A stretch of DNA of 64,000 bases from Rhodobacteraceae bacterium IMCC1335 (GTDB lineage Bacteria; Pseudomonadota; Alphaproteobacteria; Rhodobacterales; Rhodobacteraceae), in contig CP046864.1 in the NCBI GenBank assembly GCA_039640495.1, positions 620,001 to 684,000 of the forward strand. The letters are read 5' to 3'. Of this stretch, positions 38,695 through 46,897 are shown in pieces (the stretch's first letter is position 1; the number at the start of each line of letters is the position of its first letter). The position numbers and the translations under genes were made by a program. A model generated the notes under the pieces. The model was not told the DNA's origin. It worked only from the letters and a program-made list of their open reading frames with translations, and did not search any database.

Positions 38695-39043
38695 TAGACA
38701 AGCTCTACTGCTTGAGCTAACTGAGTATCATTAACATCAATATAGCGTTGAGTGACGGCTATACTGCTATCTCCTGCAAGCTCTGCAAGTACACGTACGC
38801 CTATGCCTTTGTCGGCAAGGCTTGTAATAAATGTACGCCAGAACTGATTAAGTGTGAGCTTCTCGCGCAATCGATTATGCTTTGAATTAGTAGGCTGCGT
38901 ACGCTTTATAAAGGACAACATCTCTTACTCCTGCATAGAATACGCAAGCAGTACTGTCATATGAACAGCTGGGCGACCGATAATACAGATATGCGGTCAT
39001 TGATGAGCATTGTTGCATAGTCTCTGACGTGAAAGATATATCA
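38524..39043. mobile_element. Foreign segment between the two porin copies (integrative-element remnant)
   Basis: About 520 bp lying exactly between the terminator of the first porin and the first base of identity of the second. It carries a degenerate tyrosine-recombinase C-terminus and a coupled small frame on the minus strand. Composition and codon use differ from the porins on either side (many GCTT, TACG and GCAT words). No clear terminal repeats were found. It may be a remnant of a phage or integrative element. Confidence 0.45.
38694..38921 (-). pseudogene. Tyrosine recombinase C-terminal fragment, catalytically degenerate
   Basis: 75 residues matching the end of a phage-type integrase: QFWRTFITSLADKGIGVRVL, ELAGDSSIAVTQRYIDVND. 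The nucleophilic tyrosine remains (RYIDV), but the HxxR motif reads NQFW, so both His and Arg are lost, and the second His (normally GHSS) is Asp (GDSS). The N-terminal and core-binding parts are missing. Yet an AGGAG ribosome site lies six bases before its ATG, so a short protein could still be made, perhaps DNA-binding only. More simply it is a decaying remnant of an integrative element. Confidence 0.65.
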
Positions 39044-39094
39044 TCTTCTCGCGACTACAGCGATTGCGTTGACTGCAGGTTATGCAGCAGCGGA
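39044..39094 (+). repeat. 5' identity block of the porin pair (silent copy)
   Basis: 51 bases identical to 37439-37489. The homology begins in the middle of the signal-peptide codons, so the start codon, ribosome site and promoter are absent from this copy. Confidence 0.9.
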
Positions 39095-40010
39095 CGTATC
39101 TTACAGCGCTTCAGCAAAATTGTCATATGGCAACTTTGGTGAGCAAAACACAGCAGGCGCTGCCTACGGCTACAGTGACACATTCGATTTCGTTGTAACT
39201 GGTTCAGGTGAAGCTGGCGGTGTTTCTTACTCAGCAAGCATGACAATTGACGAAAACACTGCAAGCTCAAGCGACGCAGGCGCAGCCAACGGCGGCGGAA
39301 GCAACTCTTTGGGCGCGTTCTCAATGAGCTCAAACGGCTTGTCATACACTTATGACGCGAATGACCTCGGTGGCTTGGAAACAGCCAACGGCAATGGTCT
39401 TGATGAAGCAGCGGGTGATTAGAAAATCGCTTATGCAGGAAATGGCTTCTCAGCAGGTTACGAAGTAGACGAAGATGTTGAAGGCCGCTATTTGACCACT
39501 TTGGGTTATAGCGCAAACGGAATTTCACTTGGTCTTGAAGTGAGTGATGACGACGGAGAGGACCCAACATTAGGTACTGTAAACACCGTTTCTCTTGGCT
39601 ATACAATGGGTGCAATCGGTATATCATATGATGTAGATGACCAAGACGATCAAGATTATGACGCCGAAGTGACCTATACAATAGGTGACACGGTATTGTC
39701 TGCTGGTACAGATGAATCCGAAAGCCACTATGCAGGCATCTCAACGTCCTTTGGCGGTCTGTCTTTGACAGCGCGTTCAGAAGCCGACGGATCTACTGCA
39801 TCAGGTGTGACAGGTGAAAACGAGCTTTCAGTGTCATACACAATGGGTGCTTTGACTGTTGCCTATGCGAAAGACACAGGTGACAACGGGTTGTTTGGTG
39901 ATGAAGCCGAAACGCTGACAACAATCACTTATGACTTGGGCGGTATCACACTGGTTGCCAAAGGCAACGACCAAGACGAAACAGAAGTTTCAGCAGCATT
40001 CTCATTCTAA
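39045..40010 (+). pseudogene. Second porin copy, without start codon and with an internal stop
   Basis: A porin reading frame running from the fifth codon of the signal peptide to the C-terminal VSAAFSF. It has no ATG, GTG or TTG in frame before the homology, no ribosome site, and the frame is closed upstream by TGA at 39030-39032. It also has one TAG at 39420-39422 where the expressed copy has a Tyr codon (GD-Y-K becomes GD-stop-K). Otherwise the frame is intact for 321 codons, with the strand-loop pattern of a working porin and loops that differ strongly from the first copy. It could be a decayed duplicate, or a silent cassette donating variable loops by gene conversion. Confidence 0.85.
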
Positions 40011-40022
40011 GTTAAACAACTT
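39951..40022 (+). repeat. 3' identity block of the porin pair (silent copy)
   Basis: 72 bases identical to 38415-38486, covering the end of the reading frame and the first bases after the stop codon. Confidence 0.9.
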
Positions 40023-40033
40023 GGTTTGGATGG

Positions 40034-40061
40034 AAAGAGCAGCCCAAAGGCTGCTCTTTTT
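40034..40061 (+). terminator. Terminator after the silent porin copy, loop inverted
   Basis: Stem AAAGAGCAGCC / GGCTGCTCTTT identical to that of the first porin, loop CAAA instead of TTTG, then a T-run. Beyond the T-run the two copies no longer match. Confidence 0.9.
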
Positions 40062-40315
40062 TGTATGGAGGCCCTACTTTTCAGTTTTTGGTGCAATTGA
40101 ATGTGCGGGCTGGTTCTACCCGGGGTGATGCGCGGCAGGGCGCCTGTGTAACGCCGCGATGCGCCGTTTGATTGCATGTGGCTCTTGAGCTTGGCTCGGC
40201 ATGTTATACGGGCTATCTTGCGCGCGCCTTTAGGTTTTAAAACAGCGTTGCAGGTTGAAATCACCCGTAAAACCCTATCCTATTAAGGATGAACCACGAG
40301 CGAAGAGAAAAGCGC

Positions 40316-40999
40316 ATGAGCCTGGATCAGATTAAACAACGGATCACACGCGCGGTTGAGGCGGTTGCGCCGCCCGTGGCGGGCATCCAAACCCCTCCTG
40401 AATTGATCGCCGTGTCAAAAGTGCAACCCGAGGAGCGCGTGCGCGCGGTGCTGGCGCAGGGGCATCGGTGTTTTGGCGAGAATAGAGTGCAAGAGGCAGC
40501 GCAAAAATGGCCGAATTTCCGCGCTGAGTTCCCCGGCATAGATCTGCACCTCTTGGGGCCATTGCAAAGCAATAAAGCCCGCCAAGCGATGCAGCTATTT
40601 GACGTGATACATTCGCTTGATCGACCAAAACTGGCAGCCGCCTTGGTCCGATTGGCGCAGGAACTCGGGCAATGTCCAAAGCTGTTTATTCAGGTTAATA
40701 CGGGTTCAGAGCCGCAAAAAGCGGGGATTTTAAACGCCGATTGCGATACGTTTATCGCCGATTGTCGCGCGCTTGATTTGCCGATTATCGGTCTGATGTG
40801 TATTCCGCCGGTTGAAGAAGAGGCCGGCCCCCATTTTCAGCTTTTGGCCGATATGGCGGCGCGCAACGGTTTGTCAGGCTTGTCGATGGGTATGTCGGCA
40901 GATTTTGAACTGGCCATTGCCCATGGCGCCACGCATATCCGCGTCGGATCAGCTATTTTTGGCAGCCGGGTGCCAGCGGCTACGCAATCACCAGCTTAG
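40316..40999 (+). CDS. YggS/PROSC family PLP-binding protein
   Basis: A 227-residue PLP-binding protein of the YggS (PLPBP) family, involved in vitamin B6 and amino-acid homeostasis. The PLP lysine is in ELIAVSKVQPEE near residue 35, followed by CFGENRVQEAAQKW near 56 and HLLGPLQSNKARQAM near 80. SMGMSADFELAIAHGATHIRVGSAIFG near the end binds the phosphate. The ATG at 40316 was chosen; an earlier ATG at 40289 has its AAGG too close. Its end overlaps the convergent L,D-transpeptidase gene by 20 bp. Confidence 0.93.
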   Translation: MSLDQIKQRITRAVEAVAPPVAGIQTPPELIAVSKVQPEERVRAVLAQGHRCFGENRVQEAAQKWPNFRAEFPGIDLHLLGPLQSNKARQAMQLFDVIHSLDRPKLAAALVRLAQELGQCPKLFIQVNTGSEPQKAGILNADCDTFIADCRALDLPIIGLMCIPPVEEEAGPHFQLLADMAARNGLSGLSMGMSADFELAIAHGATHIRVGSAIFGSRVPAATQSPA

Positions 41000-41480
41000 T
41001 GCCTAATCTAAGGCCTTTGGCGATGCGGCGCAGATTCGCGCGCGACAGGCCGATACAGCCTTCGGTCGGATAATGCGGACGCCGCCATTGGTGCAAAAAG
41101 ATCGCTGAACCGCGGCCTTTTACAGCATAGGGCCAGTTCCAATTGGTGAGGATTATCAGATCATAAAGCGGATCCGCCCGCATCAACTTTTCATGGCCGC
41201 CTGAATAGGGCGCCCGCACCATCATATTATAGTCTTGATCGGTTGGATCATCCGACCAAAGATCGCTTGGGCCAATCGGGCGCGCCCAGTCGGTTGGTGG
41301 TGCCAACCTATCAGGGCGATAGAGCAGGCCAATGATTTCATGGCGGCCAGACGGGGTTGCCCCATCGCCTTCGCGTTTGCGATCGCTGACGCCGCTGCGC
41401 CCAATGCTGCAAGGGTAATAGTGCCCCTGAAACCGCAGGCCGCGTTTGGTGAGCACCATATCTGTTGGCCGCACCCTCAT
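40980..41480 (-). CDS. L,D-transpeptidase catalytic domain protein
   Basis: A 166-residue YkuD-domain protein. The catalytic region reads AIFLHQWRRPHYPTEGCIGLS near residues 125-145, with the conserved His and the nucleophilic Cys in TEGC (family SHGC/TxGC). These enzymes form 3-3 peptidoglycan cross-links or attach proteins. No signal peptide is evident, which is odd for a periplasmic enzyme; many roseobacter homologues also lack one. Its start overlaps the ribA stop by 4 bp (ATGA). Confidence 0.85.
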   Translation of the reverse strand: MRVRPTDMVLTKRGLRFQGHYYPCSIGRSGVSDRKREGDGATPSGRHEIIGLLYRPDRLAPPTDWARPIGPSDLWSDDPTDQDYNMMVRAPYSGGHEKLMRADPLYDLIILTNWNWPYAVKGRGSAIFLHQWRRPHYPTEGCIGLSRANLRRIAKGLRLGTKLVIA

Positions 41481-42568
41481 AAAAGATGCCCCGATTTATG
41501 CGCCTTTGTCGACAGATAGCTTGCGTTGAACGGGTTTTCGCCCCGCTTTAAGGGCACGCGCTCTGCGACGGTGATGCCCTGTTGCTCCATCATCGCCACT
41601 TTTGCCGGATTATTGGTGAGCAAGCGGATTTGCGAAATGCCCAATTTTCGCAGGATTGAAGCGCCGAGGCGAAAATCACGCTCATCATCTTCAAACCCCA
41701 AGCGGTGATTGGCTTCCACCGTATCAAAGCCCTGATCTTGCAACGCATAGGCGCGCAATTTGTTTGTCAGGCCGATGCCGCGCCCCTCTTGATTGAGATA
41801 GAGCAAAGTGCCCGCGCCCTCTTGCCCCATTTGCTGCAGCGCCCCTTGCAATTGGGGGCCGCAATCGCATTTTAAACTGCCCAGAACATCGCCGGTAAAA
41901 CACGCCGAATGCAAACGCACCAAGACGGGTTGCGCACGGTCAAGAAGACCGATTTCCAGCCCGTAATGTTCTTCACCCCCGTCATCAGGTCGAAACACAT
42001 GCAAGCGGGTGTTTGCTGCAGGGGCGGTAGGGATGTGCGCCGCTGCAACCGAAGATAACACGCTTTGCGCCTCTAAAAACGGTTTGGCTTGCTGGGCGTT
42101 CAAGCGCGTCAGCATCGCAAGATCCGGCCCGCTTATTGATCCGGGAAGGCTGGCCATCAGCGCAGCCGGCAAAAGATGCGCCGATTTTACCAAAGCCAGC
42201 GCAATTCGATCCAGTTGAACCTCTCCCCCGCGCAGAGTTTGAAACGGGCCTTTCAACGGAACACTGAGGTCATCGACCGGGTTCGCAAGGCTTCGAAGCC
42301 AGGCCAAATTGCGATCTGCAGGCAACGCAAGCCGCGCCAGATCGCCGTCATAGGCGGCAATTTTTAGCGTTTCTGCGCGCTGCTTGGTCAGCACCATATG
42401 CAGGGGATGTTTGGACGCGATCATCTGATCTAGCCGTGCTTGGCTCAGCGTTTCGATGGGCACCAGCAAGGTTTGCGCAGGCCCTGCGCTTAAGATCACG
42501 GGCACGCCCATGCGCAAATCAGTGCGCGCACGCGCTATTTGTTCTATGATTGTTAACGCGACCCTCAT
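41477..42568 (-). CDS. ribA: GTP cyclohydrolase II
   Basis: A 363-residue riboflavin-pathway enzyme converting GTP to 2,5-diamino-6-ribosylamino-pyrimidinone phosphate. The C-terminal catalytic domain (about 160-355) has the zinc cysteines in CFTGDVLGSLKCDCGPQL and the active-site region LYLNQEGRGIGLTNKLRAYALQ. The N-terminal ~155 residues look like a degraded DHBP-synthase-like (RibB) domain without obvious catalytic residues, as in many alphaproteobacterial RibA proteins. It is coupled to the L,D-transpeptidase gene by a 4-bp overlap. Confidence 0.92.
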   Translation of the reverse strand: MRVALTIIEQIARARTDLRMGVPVILSAGPAQTLLVPIETLSQARLDQMIASKHPLHMVLTKQRAETLKIAAYDGDLARLALPADRNLAWLRSLANPVDDLSVPLKGPFQTLRGGEVQLDRIALALVKSAHLLPAALMASLPGSISGPDLAMLTRLNAQQAKPFLEAQSVLSSVAAAHIPTAPAANTRLHVFRPDDGGEEHYGLEIGLLDRAQPVLVRLHSACFTGDVLGSLKCDCGPQLQGALQQMGQEGAGTLLYLNQEGRGIGLTNKLRAYALQDQGFDTVEANHRLGFEDDERDFRLGASILRKLGISQIRLLTNNPAKVAMMEQQGITVAERVPLKRGENPFNASYLSTKAHKSGHLL

Positions 42569-42764
42569 TTTGCGCCTGCAAACCCCTTACATTGCTTCGT
42601 TTGGGTTGTGCTGGAAACGCAGAAGCGGGTCAATGTTTCATTTTTGGGTGATTTGGCGGCAAAACCCTCACAATCCCACACGTCCGCGTGAACAACCCGA
42701 GAGAAGTCTTGCATAAAGATTTAAAGTTTCCCATGTCTAAAGGGCCAGAAGAAGGATGGTTTGA

Positions 42765-43451
42765 ATGACGCAGGTGAGTTCGGTTTTATTGGTTGAGGAT
42801 GAGGATGACCTGAGAGATGCCCTTTCAGATCAACTGCTCGTCACGCAGGAATTCATGGTGGCGCAGGCTGCAAACGGGCAAGAGGCGCTGCAGCATATCG
42901 CGCAAAAAAGCTTTGATCTGATTATCCTGGATGTTGGGTTGCCAGATACGGATGGTCGCGAGCTGTGCAAGGTGATGCGAAAGCAGAATGTGAAATGCCC
43001 GATCGTGATGTTAACCGGCCATGATGGTGATGCGGATACGATCCTTGGTTTGGATTCAGGGGCCAATGATTACATTACAAAGCCTTTCAAAATGGCTGTG
43101 CTTTTGGCCCGTTTGCGCGCTCAATTGCGCCAACATGCGTTGTCAGAGGATGCAAGTTTTACGCTGGGGCCCTACGCGTTCCAACCCTCCCATAAGATCT
43201 TGACCGCTGCGGATGGCCAAAAAGTCAGACTGACTGAAAAGGAAACCAATATATTAAAATTCCTGCTGCGCGCCGGCGCTGTGATCGTGCCACGAGAAAA
43301 ATTATTGCATGAGGTGTGGGGTTATAATGCGGCCGTCACAACCCATACGCTGGAAACGCATATTTACCGTCTGCGGCAAAAGATTGAAGTGGATCCATCG
43401 CAGGCCTGTCTGTTGGTGACAGCGGCGGGCGGATATAAGCTGGTGGCCTGA
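42765..43451 (+). CDS. OmpR-family response regulator (orphan)
   Basis: A 228-residue two-component regulator. The receiver (residues 1-122) has the acidic pair in LLVEDEDDLRDAL, phospho-acceptor Asp in LIILDVGLPDTDG near 53, Thr in VMLTGHDGDAD and the Lys in YITKPF near 105. A winged-helix DNA-binding domain follows (about 135-225; KVRLTEKETNILKFLL ... THTLETHIYRLRQKIE). No histidine kinase is adjacent, so the partner must lie elsewhere. A ribosome site AAGGA precedes the ATG. Target genes are unknown. Confidence 0.93.
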   Translation: MTQVSSVLLVEDEDDLRDALSDQLLVTQEFMVAQAANGQEALQHIAQKSFDLIILDVGLPDTDGRELCKVMRKQNVKCPIVMLTGHDGDADTILGLDSGANDYITKPFKMAVLLARLRAQLRQHALSEDASFTLGPYAFQPSHKILTAADGQKVRLTEKETNILKFLLRAGAVIVPREKLLHEVWGYNAAVTTHTLETHIYRLRQKIEVDPSQACLLVTAAGGYKLVA

Positions 43452-43479
43452 TCTATTCGGCCGAGCGGTTTGGTGGGTT

Positions 43480-43944
43480 TTAACCCGAATCGGATGCCGG
43501 TAGTGGCGCGGCCTGCATTGCAAGCCGCATTGGACCGGCCCCTTTATTGGCCAGATGATCCTGTGCATTGAGCAAATGGCAGGCGTTCATCGAAAGGCAA
43601 CCGCAGCCAATGCAGCTTTCCAATTGATCCCGTAAGTTGGTGGCTTGCTGGATTTTTTTATTCAATGTGGCCCGCATGGCCTGCGAGACCAAGGCCCATT
43701 CAGCGGCGGTTGGAGATCGGTTTTGTGGCAAAGCTGCAAGCAACTCTTTGATGTCGCGCAGACGGAAACCACATTTTTGGGCTATGATTACAATTGAAAC
43801 GCGCCGGATATCCGAGCGGGGATAGCGCCGTTGACCGGCGCGGTTGCGCTGCGGCTTTAACAGGCCGCGCGTTTCATAATAGCGCAATGCCGAGGCAGAA
43901 ATGCCCGTGCGCCTTGCCAAAAAGCGGATAGAAATTTCCTGCAT
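43480..43944 (-). CDS. soxR: Redox-sensitive MerR-family activator SoxR
   Basis: A 154-residue MerR-type regulator. The winged helix is at residues 4-70 (ISIRFLARRTGISASALRYYETRGLL), followed by a dimerisation helix, then the SoxR [2Fe-2S] cluster motif C-x2-C-x-C-x5-C as CIGCGCLSMNAC near 114-125. Oxidation of the cluster by redox-cycling compounds or superoxide activates transcription. It is divergent from a VOC-family gene; the 79 bp between hold a MerR-type promoter with a palindrome. Confidence 0.95.
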   Translation of the reverse strand: MQEISIRFLARRTGISASALRYYETRGLLKPQRNRAGQRRYPRSDIRRVSIVIIAQKCGFRLRDIKELLAALPQNRSPTAAEWALVSQAMRATLNKKIQQATNLRDQLESCIGCGCLSMNACHLLNAQDHLANKGAGPMRLAMQAAPLPASDSG

Positions 43945-43958
43945 CTTTCAAAAACCAT

Positions 43959-43989
43959 TTGTCTTAAACCATGGTTGAACCGCTATCCG
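43959..43989 (+). promoter_or_regulatory. MerR-type promoter with SoxR operator candidate before the VOC gene
   Basis: TTGTCT at 43959-43964 and TATCCG at 43984-43989 are separated by 19 bp, the long spacer typical of MerR-family targets. Across it lies the palindrome TTAAACCATGGTTGAA (43964-43979), with one mismatched pair. It lies in the soxR/VOC divergent region and points towards the VOC gene. Confidence 0.6.
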
Positions 43990-44023
43990 AGGAATCAGGT
44001 ATTTTTATGGCGCGAGGTATAAG

Positions 44024-44413
44024 GTGGAACATATTAGTTTAGAGCATACGAATATTACGGTTTCTGACCCTGAAAAAACCGCGGCTTGGATGCAAGCAGT
44101 TTTTGGCTGGCGGATACGCTGGCAGGGCCCGGCGCTAAATACTGGGTATACGGTTCACGTTGGAACAGACGCTCAGTATCTGGCGCTGTATTGTCCTGCA
44201 GATTGGCAGAAAACACCGTCTGATCCATATGGTTTTTTGGGCGGATTGAATCATATTGGAATCTGCGTGCGCGATCTTGTGGCCTGCGAATCCCGCGCGA
44301 AAAAAGCGGGGTTTACACCCCGTGACCATGCAGAATATGAACCAGGGTCGCGGTTTTATTTTCATGATTTTGATGGCATTGAGTATGAAGTGGTCAGCTA
44401 TTCCTTTGAATAA
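44024..44413 (+). CDS. VOC family (glyoxalase/bleomycin-resistance fold) protein
   Basis: A 129-residue single VOC domain protein. It starts EHISLEHTNITVSDPEKTAAW and ends FYFHDFDGIEYEVVSY, with His and Glu residues at the typical metal positions. The start is a GTG at 44024, six bases after GAGG. Reaction unknown: the fold covers glyoxalase I, dioxygenases and fosfomycin/bleomycin resistance. The divergent soxR and the 19-bp-spacer promoter suggest induction by redox-active compounds. Confidence 0.82.
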   Translation: MEHISLEHTNITVSDPEKTAAWMQAVFGWRIRWQGPALNTGYTVHVGTDAQYLALYCPADWQKTPSDPYGFLGGLNHIGICVRDLVACESRAKKAGFTPRDHAEYEPGSRFYFHDFDGIEYEVVSYSFE

Positions 44414-44475
44414 CGCTGTTGCATCAACAGGCCCTGTGCTAGAGGCCTTCTAGCACATTTGAAAGGAGCCTTGTG

Positions 44476-45264
44476 ATGTCTTTTACGCTTGCCACTTGGA
44501 ATATTAATTCTGTTCGCCTGCGCGTTGATCTGGTGGCACGCCTGCTGCAAGAAGAGGCGCCGGATGTGCTGTGTTTGCAAGAATGTAAATCGCCGGTTGA
44601 GAAAATTCCGGCCGAGGTTTTTGCCAAAATTGGTTATCCTTACATGGTTGCACGGGGCCAGAAGGGATATAATGGCGTTGCAATTTTGTCCAAACGACCG
44701 ATGGAAGAAGCTGCTGGGGAAGATTTCGCAGGATTGGGCCATGCCCGTCATATTGCTGGGCGTTTGGAAAACGGGGTGACGATTCATAATGTCTATGTGC
44801 CGGCAGGCGGCGATGTTGCAGATCGGATTGTGAATGAAAAATTTGGCCAGAAACTGGATTATCTGGCGGATTTGCGTGATTATTTCGGCGCTGCCAAGCC
44901 GCAAAAATCAATACTTGTGGGGGATTTAAACATCGCGCCACGCGAAGATGATGTTTGGAGCCATAAGCAATTGCTGAAAGTGGTCAGCCACACGCCGATA
45001 GAAGTGGCTGCTCTGGCTGAAACTCAAGCTGCGGGTGATTGGGTGGATGTCACCCGCCAAGATATCCCGGAGGGGCTTTTATATAGCTGGTGGTCGTATC
45101 GCGCCAAGGATTGGAACGCAGCGGATAAGGGCCGCAGATTGGATCATATCTGGGCCAGCAAAGATATTGCGCCGCTTGCACATTCGTCAAAAATTCTGCG
45201 CGACGTGCGCGGATGGCAGCAACCCAGTGATCATGCGCCGGTTTTTGCCAGCTTTGACCTTTGA
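44476..45264 (+). CDS. xth: Exodeoxyribonuclease III
   Basis: A 262-residue AP endonuclease/3'-exonuclease of base-excision repair. The family motifs are present: TWNINSVRLRV near residue 7, LCLQECKSP with the metal-binding Glu near 35, YNGVAILSK near 70, LVGDLNIAPREDDVW near 150, RLDHIWASKD near 225 and the catalytic His in QPSDHAPVFA at the end. The ATG at 44476 follows GGAGC; a GTG one codon earlier is an alternative. Normal length. Confidence 0.95.
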   Translation: MSFTLATWNINSVRLRVDLVARLLQEEAPDVLCLQECKSPVEKIPAEVFAKIGYPYMVARGQKGYNGVAILSKRPMEEAAGEDFAGLGHARHIAGRLENGVTIHNVYVPAGGDVADRIVNEKFGQKLDYLADLRDYFGAAKPQKSILVGDLNIAPREDDVWSHKQLLKVVSHTPIEVAALAETQAAGDWVDVTRQDIPEGLLYSWWSYRAKDWNAADKGRRLDHIWASKDIAPLAHSSKILRDVRGWQQPSDHAPVFASFDL

Positions 45265-45317
45265 ATTTCGCGCTATAATCGCCATATAAACGTTTAAGAC
45301 AATTAAAGAGGTAGCAA

Positions 45318-46232
45318 ATGCTTGAATTAGGACAACCCAGCGCGCCGGCAGCGGCTGATGTGATTGCTGATGTTAGCGAAAGCGAGTTCATGACCGCGGT
45401 CGTCGAGGCCAGCAATACAATTCCTGTGATTGTTGATTTTTGGGCACCATGGTGCGGGCCTTGCAAAACATTGGGTCCACAATTGGAAGAGGCGGTGAAA
45501 GCCGCCAATGGCGCGGTAAAAATGGCAAAAGTCAATGTTGACGAAAATCCGATGGTGTCTGAGCAGCTGCGGGTGCAATCAATTCCGACGGTCTATGCGT
45601 TTTGGAAAGGCCAGCCGATTGATGGTTTCCAAGGCGCGGTTCCCGCCTCGGAGGTGAAAGCATTTGTAGAGCGCGTGGTGGCGGCTGGCGATGGGGCGCC
45701 GGGGGGCGGTTTGGCCGATGCGATCGAGGCGGCGGAAGAGATGCTGGCTGATGGTTCTGCCGAGGACGCGGCCCAAACTTTTGCCGCCGTTCTGGAGGAA
45801 GAGCCAAATAATCCAGCTGCCTATGGCGGTTTGGTGCGTGCTCATATTGCCTTGGGCGATCTGGACCAGGCAGAAGCTGTGTTGAACGGAGCCCCTGCTG
45901 AAATTGCGCAGAGCCCTGAATTGGAAGCCGCCTTTGCCCAGCTTGAGTTGGCCAAGCAGGGTCAAAATGCCGGCCCACTTGAGGATTTGCGATCCGCTGT
46001 TGCGGCAAATCCGGATGATCATCAGGCGCGGTTAGATTTTGCGCAGGCGCTCTATGCAGCTGGTGAGGCTGAACCGGCTGTGAGCGAGCTTTTAGAGCTG
46101 TTTCGCCGCGATTCTGAGTGGAATGAGGGCGCCGCCCGTGCGCAGCTTTTCACCATATTTGATGCATTAAAGCCAAATGATCCGATCGTTTTGGCGGGCC
46201 GACGCAAATTAAGCTCGATGATATTTGCCTGA
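45318..46232 (+). CDS. Thioredoxin-TPR co-chaperone (CnoX/YbbN-like)
   Basis: A 304-residue protein with an N-terminal thioredoxin domain (about 20-125) holding an active WCGPCK motif, and a C-terminal TPR-like helical region (about 140-300). This is the layout of YbbN/CnoX, which protects substrates under oxidative or heat stress and delivers them to chaperones. E. coli CnoX has lost CGPC; this copy keeps it, so it may be redox active, as reported for the Caulobacter protein. It is followed by the Lon-domain gene after about 26 bp, in one probable operon. Confidence 0.9.
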   Translation: MLELGQPSAPAAADVIADVSESEFMTAVVEASNTIPVIVDFWAPWCGPCKTLGPQLEEAVKAANGAVKMAKVNVDENPMVSEQLRVQSIPTVYAFWKGQPIDGFQGAVPASEVKAFVERVVAAGDGAPGGGLADAIEAAEEMLADGSAEDAAQTFAAVLEEEPNNPAAYGGLVRAHIALGDLDQAEAVLNGAPAEIAQSPELEAAFAQLELAKQGQNAGPLEDLRSAVAANPDDHQARLDFAQALYAAGEAEPAVSELLELFRRDSEWNEGAARAQLFTIFDALKPNDPIVLAGRRKLSSMIFA

Positions 46233-46258
46233 GCGGTATCGGGCGCTACTGTTTGCTT

Positions 46259-46897
46259 ATGACAAAAACTTCTGATCTTCCCGATATTATACCTGTATTC
46301 CCTCTGCCCGGGGCGCTTTTGCTGCCTCGATCGCGTTTGCCTTTGCATATTTTTGAGCCACGCTATCTTGCGATGATCGAAGATGTTTTGAAAACGCCGC
46401 ATCGCTTGATTGGTATGATACAGCCCCGCGGAAAAAAAGCCTCGGATCGCATGCAAGCGATTGGATGTGCCGGCCGCGTGACCCAATTTTCGGAAACTGA
46501 AGATGGCCGTTATATGGTGACCCTCAGCGGGGTATCGCGCTATCGCATCGGCGCAGAAGTAGACGGGTTTACCCCTTATCGACGCTTTGAAACCTCTTGG
46601 GCGGGCTTTGAAGGTGATCTTGCCAAATCTGAAAAAGACCCAGGGTTTAAACGGCAAACGTTTTTCAAGCTGTTGAAGCGTTACTTTGAAAATCGCGGTT
46701 TATCGACGGATTGGGAAACCTTGAAAGACGCTGATGATGAATTGTTGATCAATTCTTTGTCGATGCTGCTTGAGTTTGAAAGCGAAGATAAGCAAGCCTT
46801 GCTCGAAGCCCCCTCATTGATGACGCGCCGGGAAACGCTGATCACCTTGATTGAATACAGTATGCGCGGTGGCAATTCTGATGAGATGTTGCAATGA
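46259..46897 (+). CDS. Lon substrate-binding domain protein
   Basis: A 212-residue protein consisting of the Lon N-terminal (PUA-like, substrate-binding) domain alone: [25 protein letters not shown] and the core through [25 protein letters not shown]. No AAA+ or protease domain follows, so it is not Lon itself. Such stand-alone proteins are widespread in alphaproteobacteria; the role is unknown. The ATG at 46259 was used. It overlaps the Trm112-like gene by 4 bp. Confidence 0.88.
   Translation: MTKTSDLPDIIPVFPLPGALLLPRSRLPLHIFEPRYLAMIEDVLKTPHRLIGMIQPRGKKASDRMQAIGCAGRVTQFSETEDGRYMVTLSGVSRYRIGAEVDGFTPYRRFETSWAGFEGDLAKSEKDPGFKRQTFFKLLKRYFENRGLSTDWETLKDADDELLINSLSMLLEFESEDKQALLEAPSLMTRRETLITLIEYSMRGGNSDEMLQ

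Noticed and set aside
39055..39744. A 229-codon frame antisense to the silent porin copy
   Set aside because: Its Leu/Arg/His-rich composition is the mirror of porin codons; no ribosome site or family.
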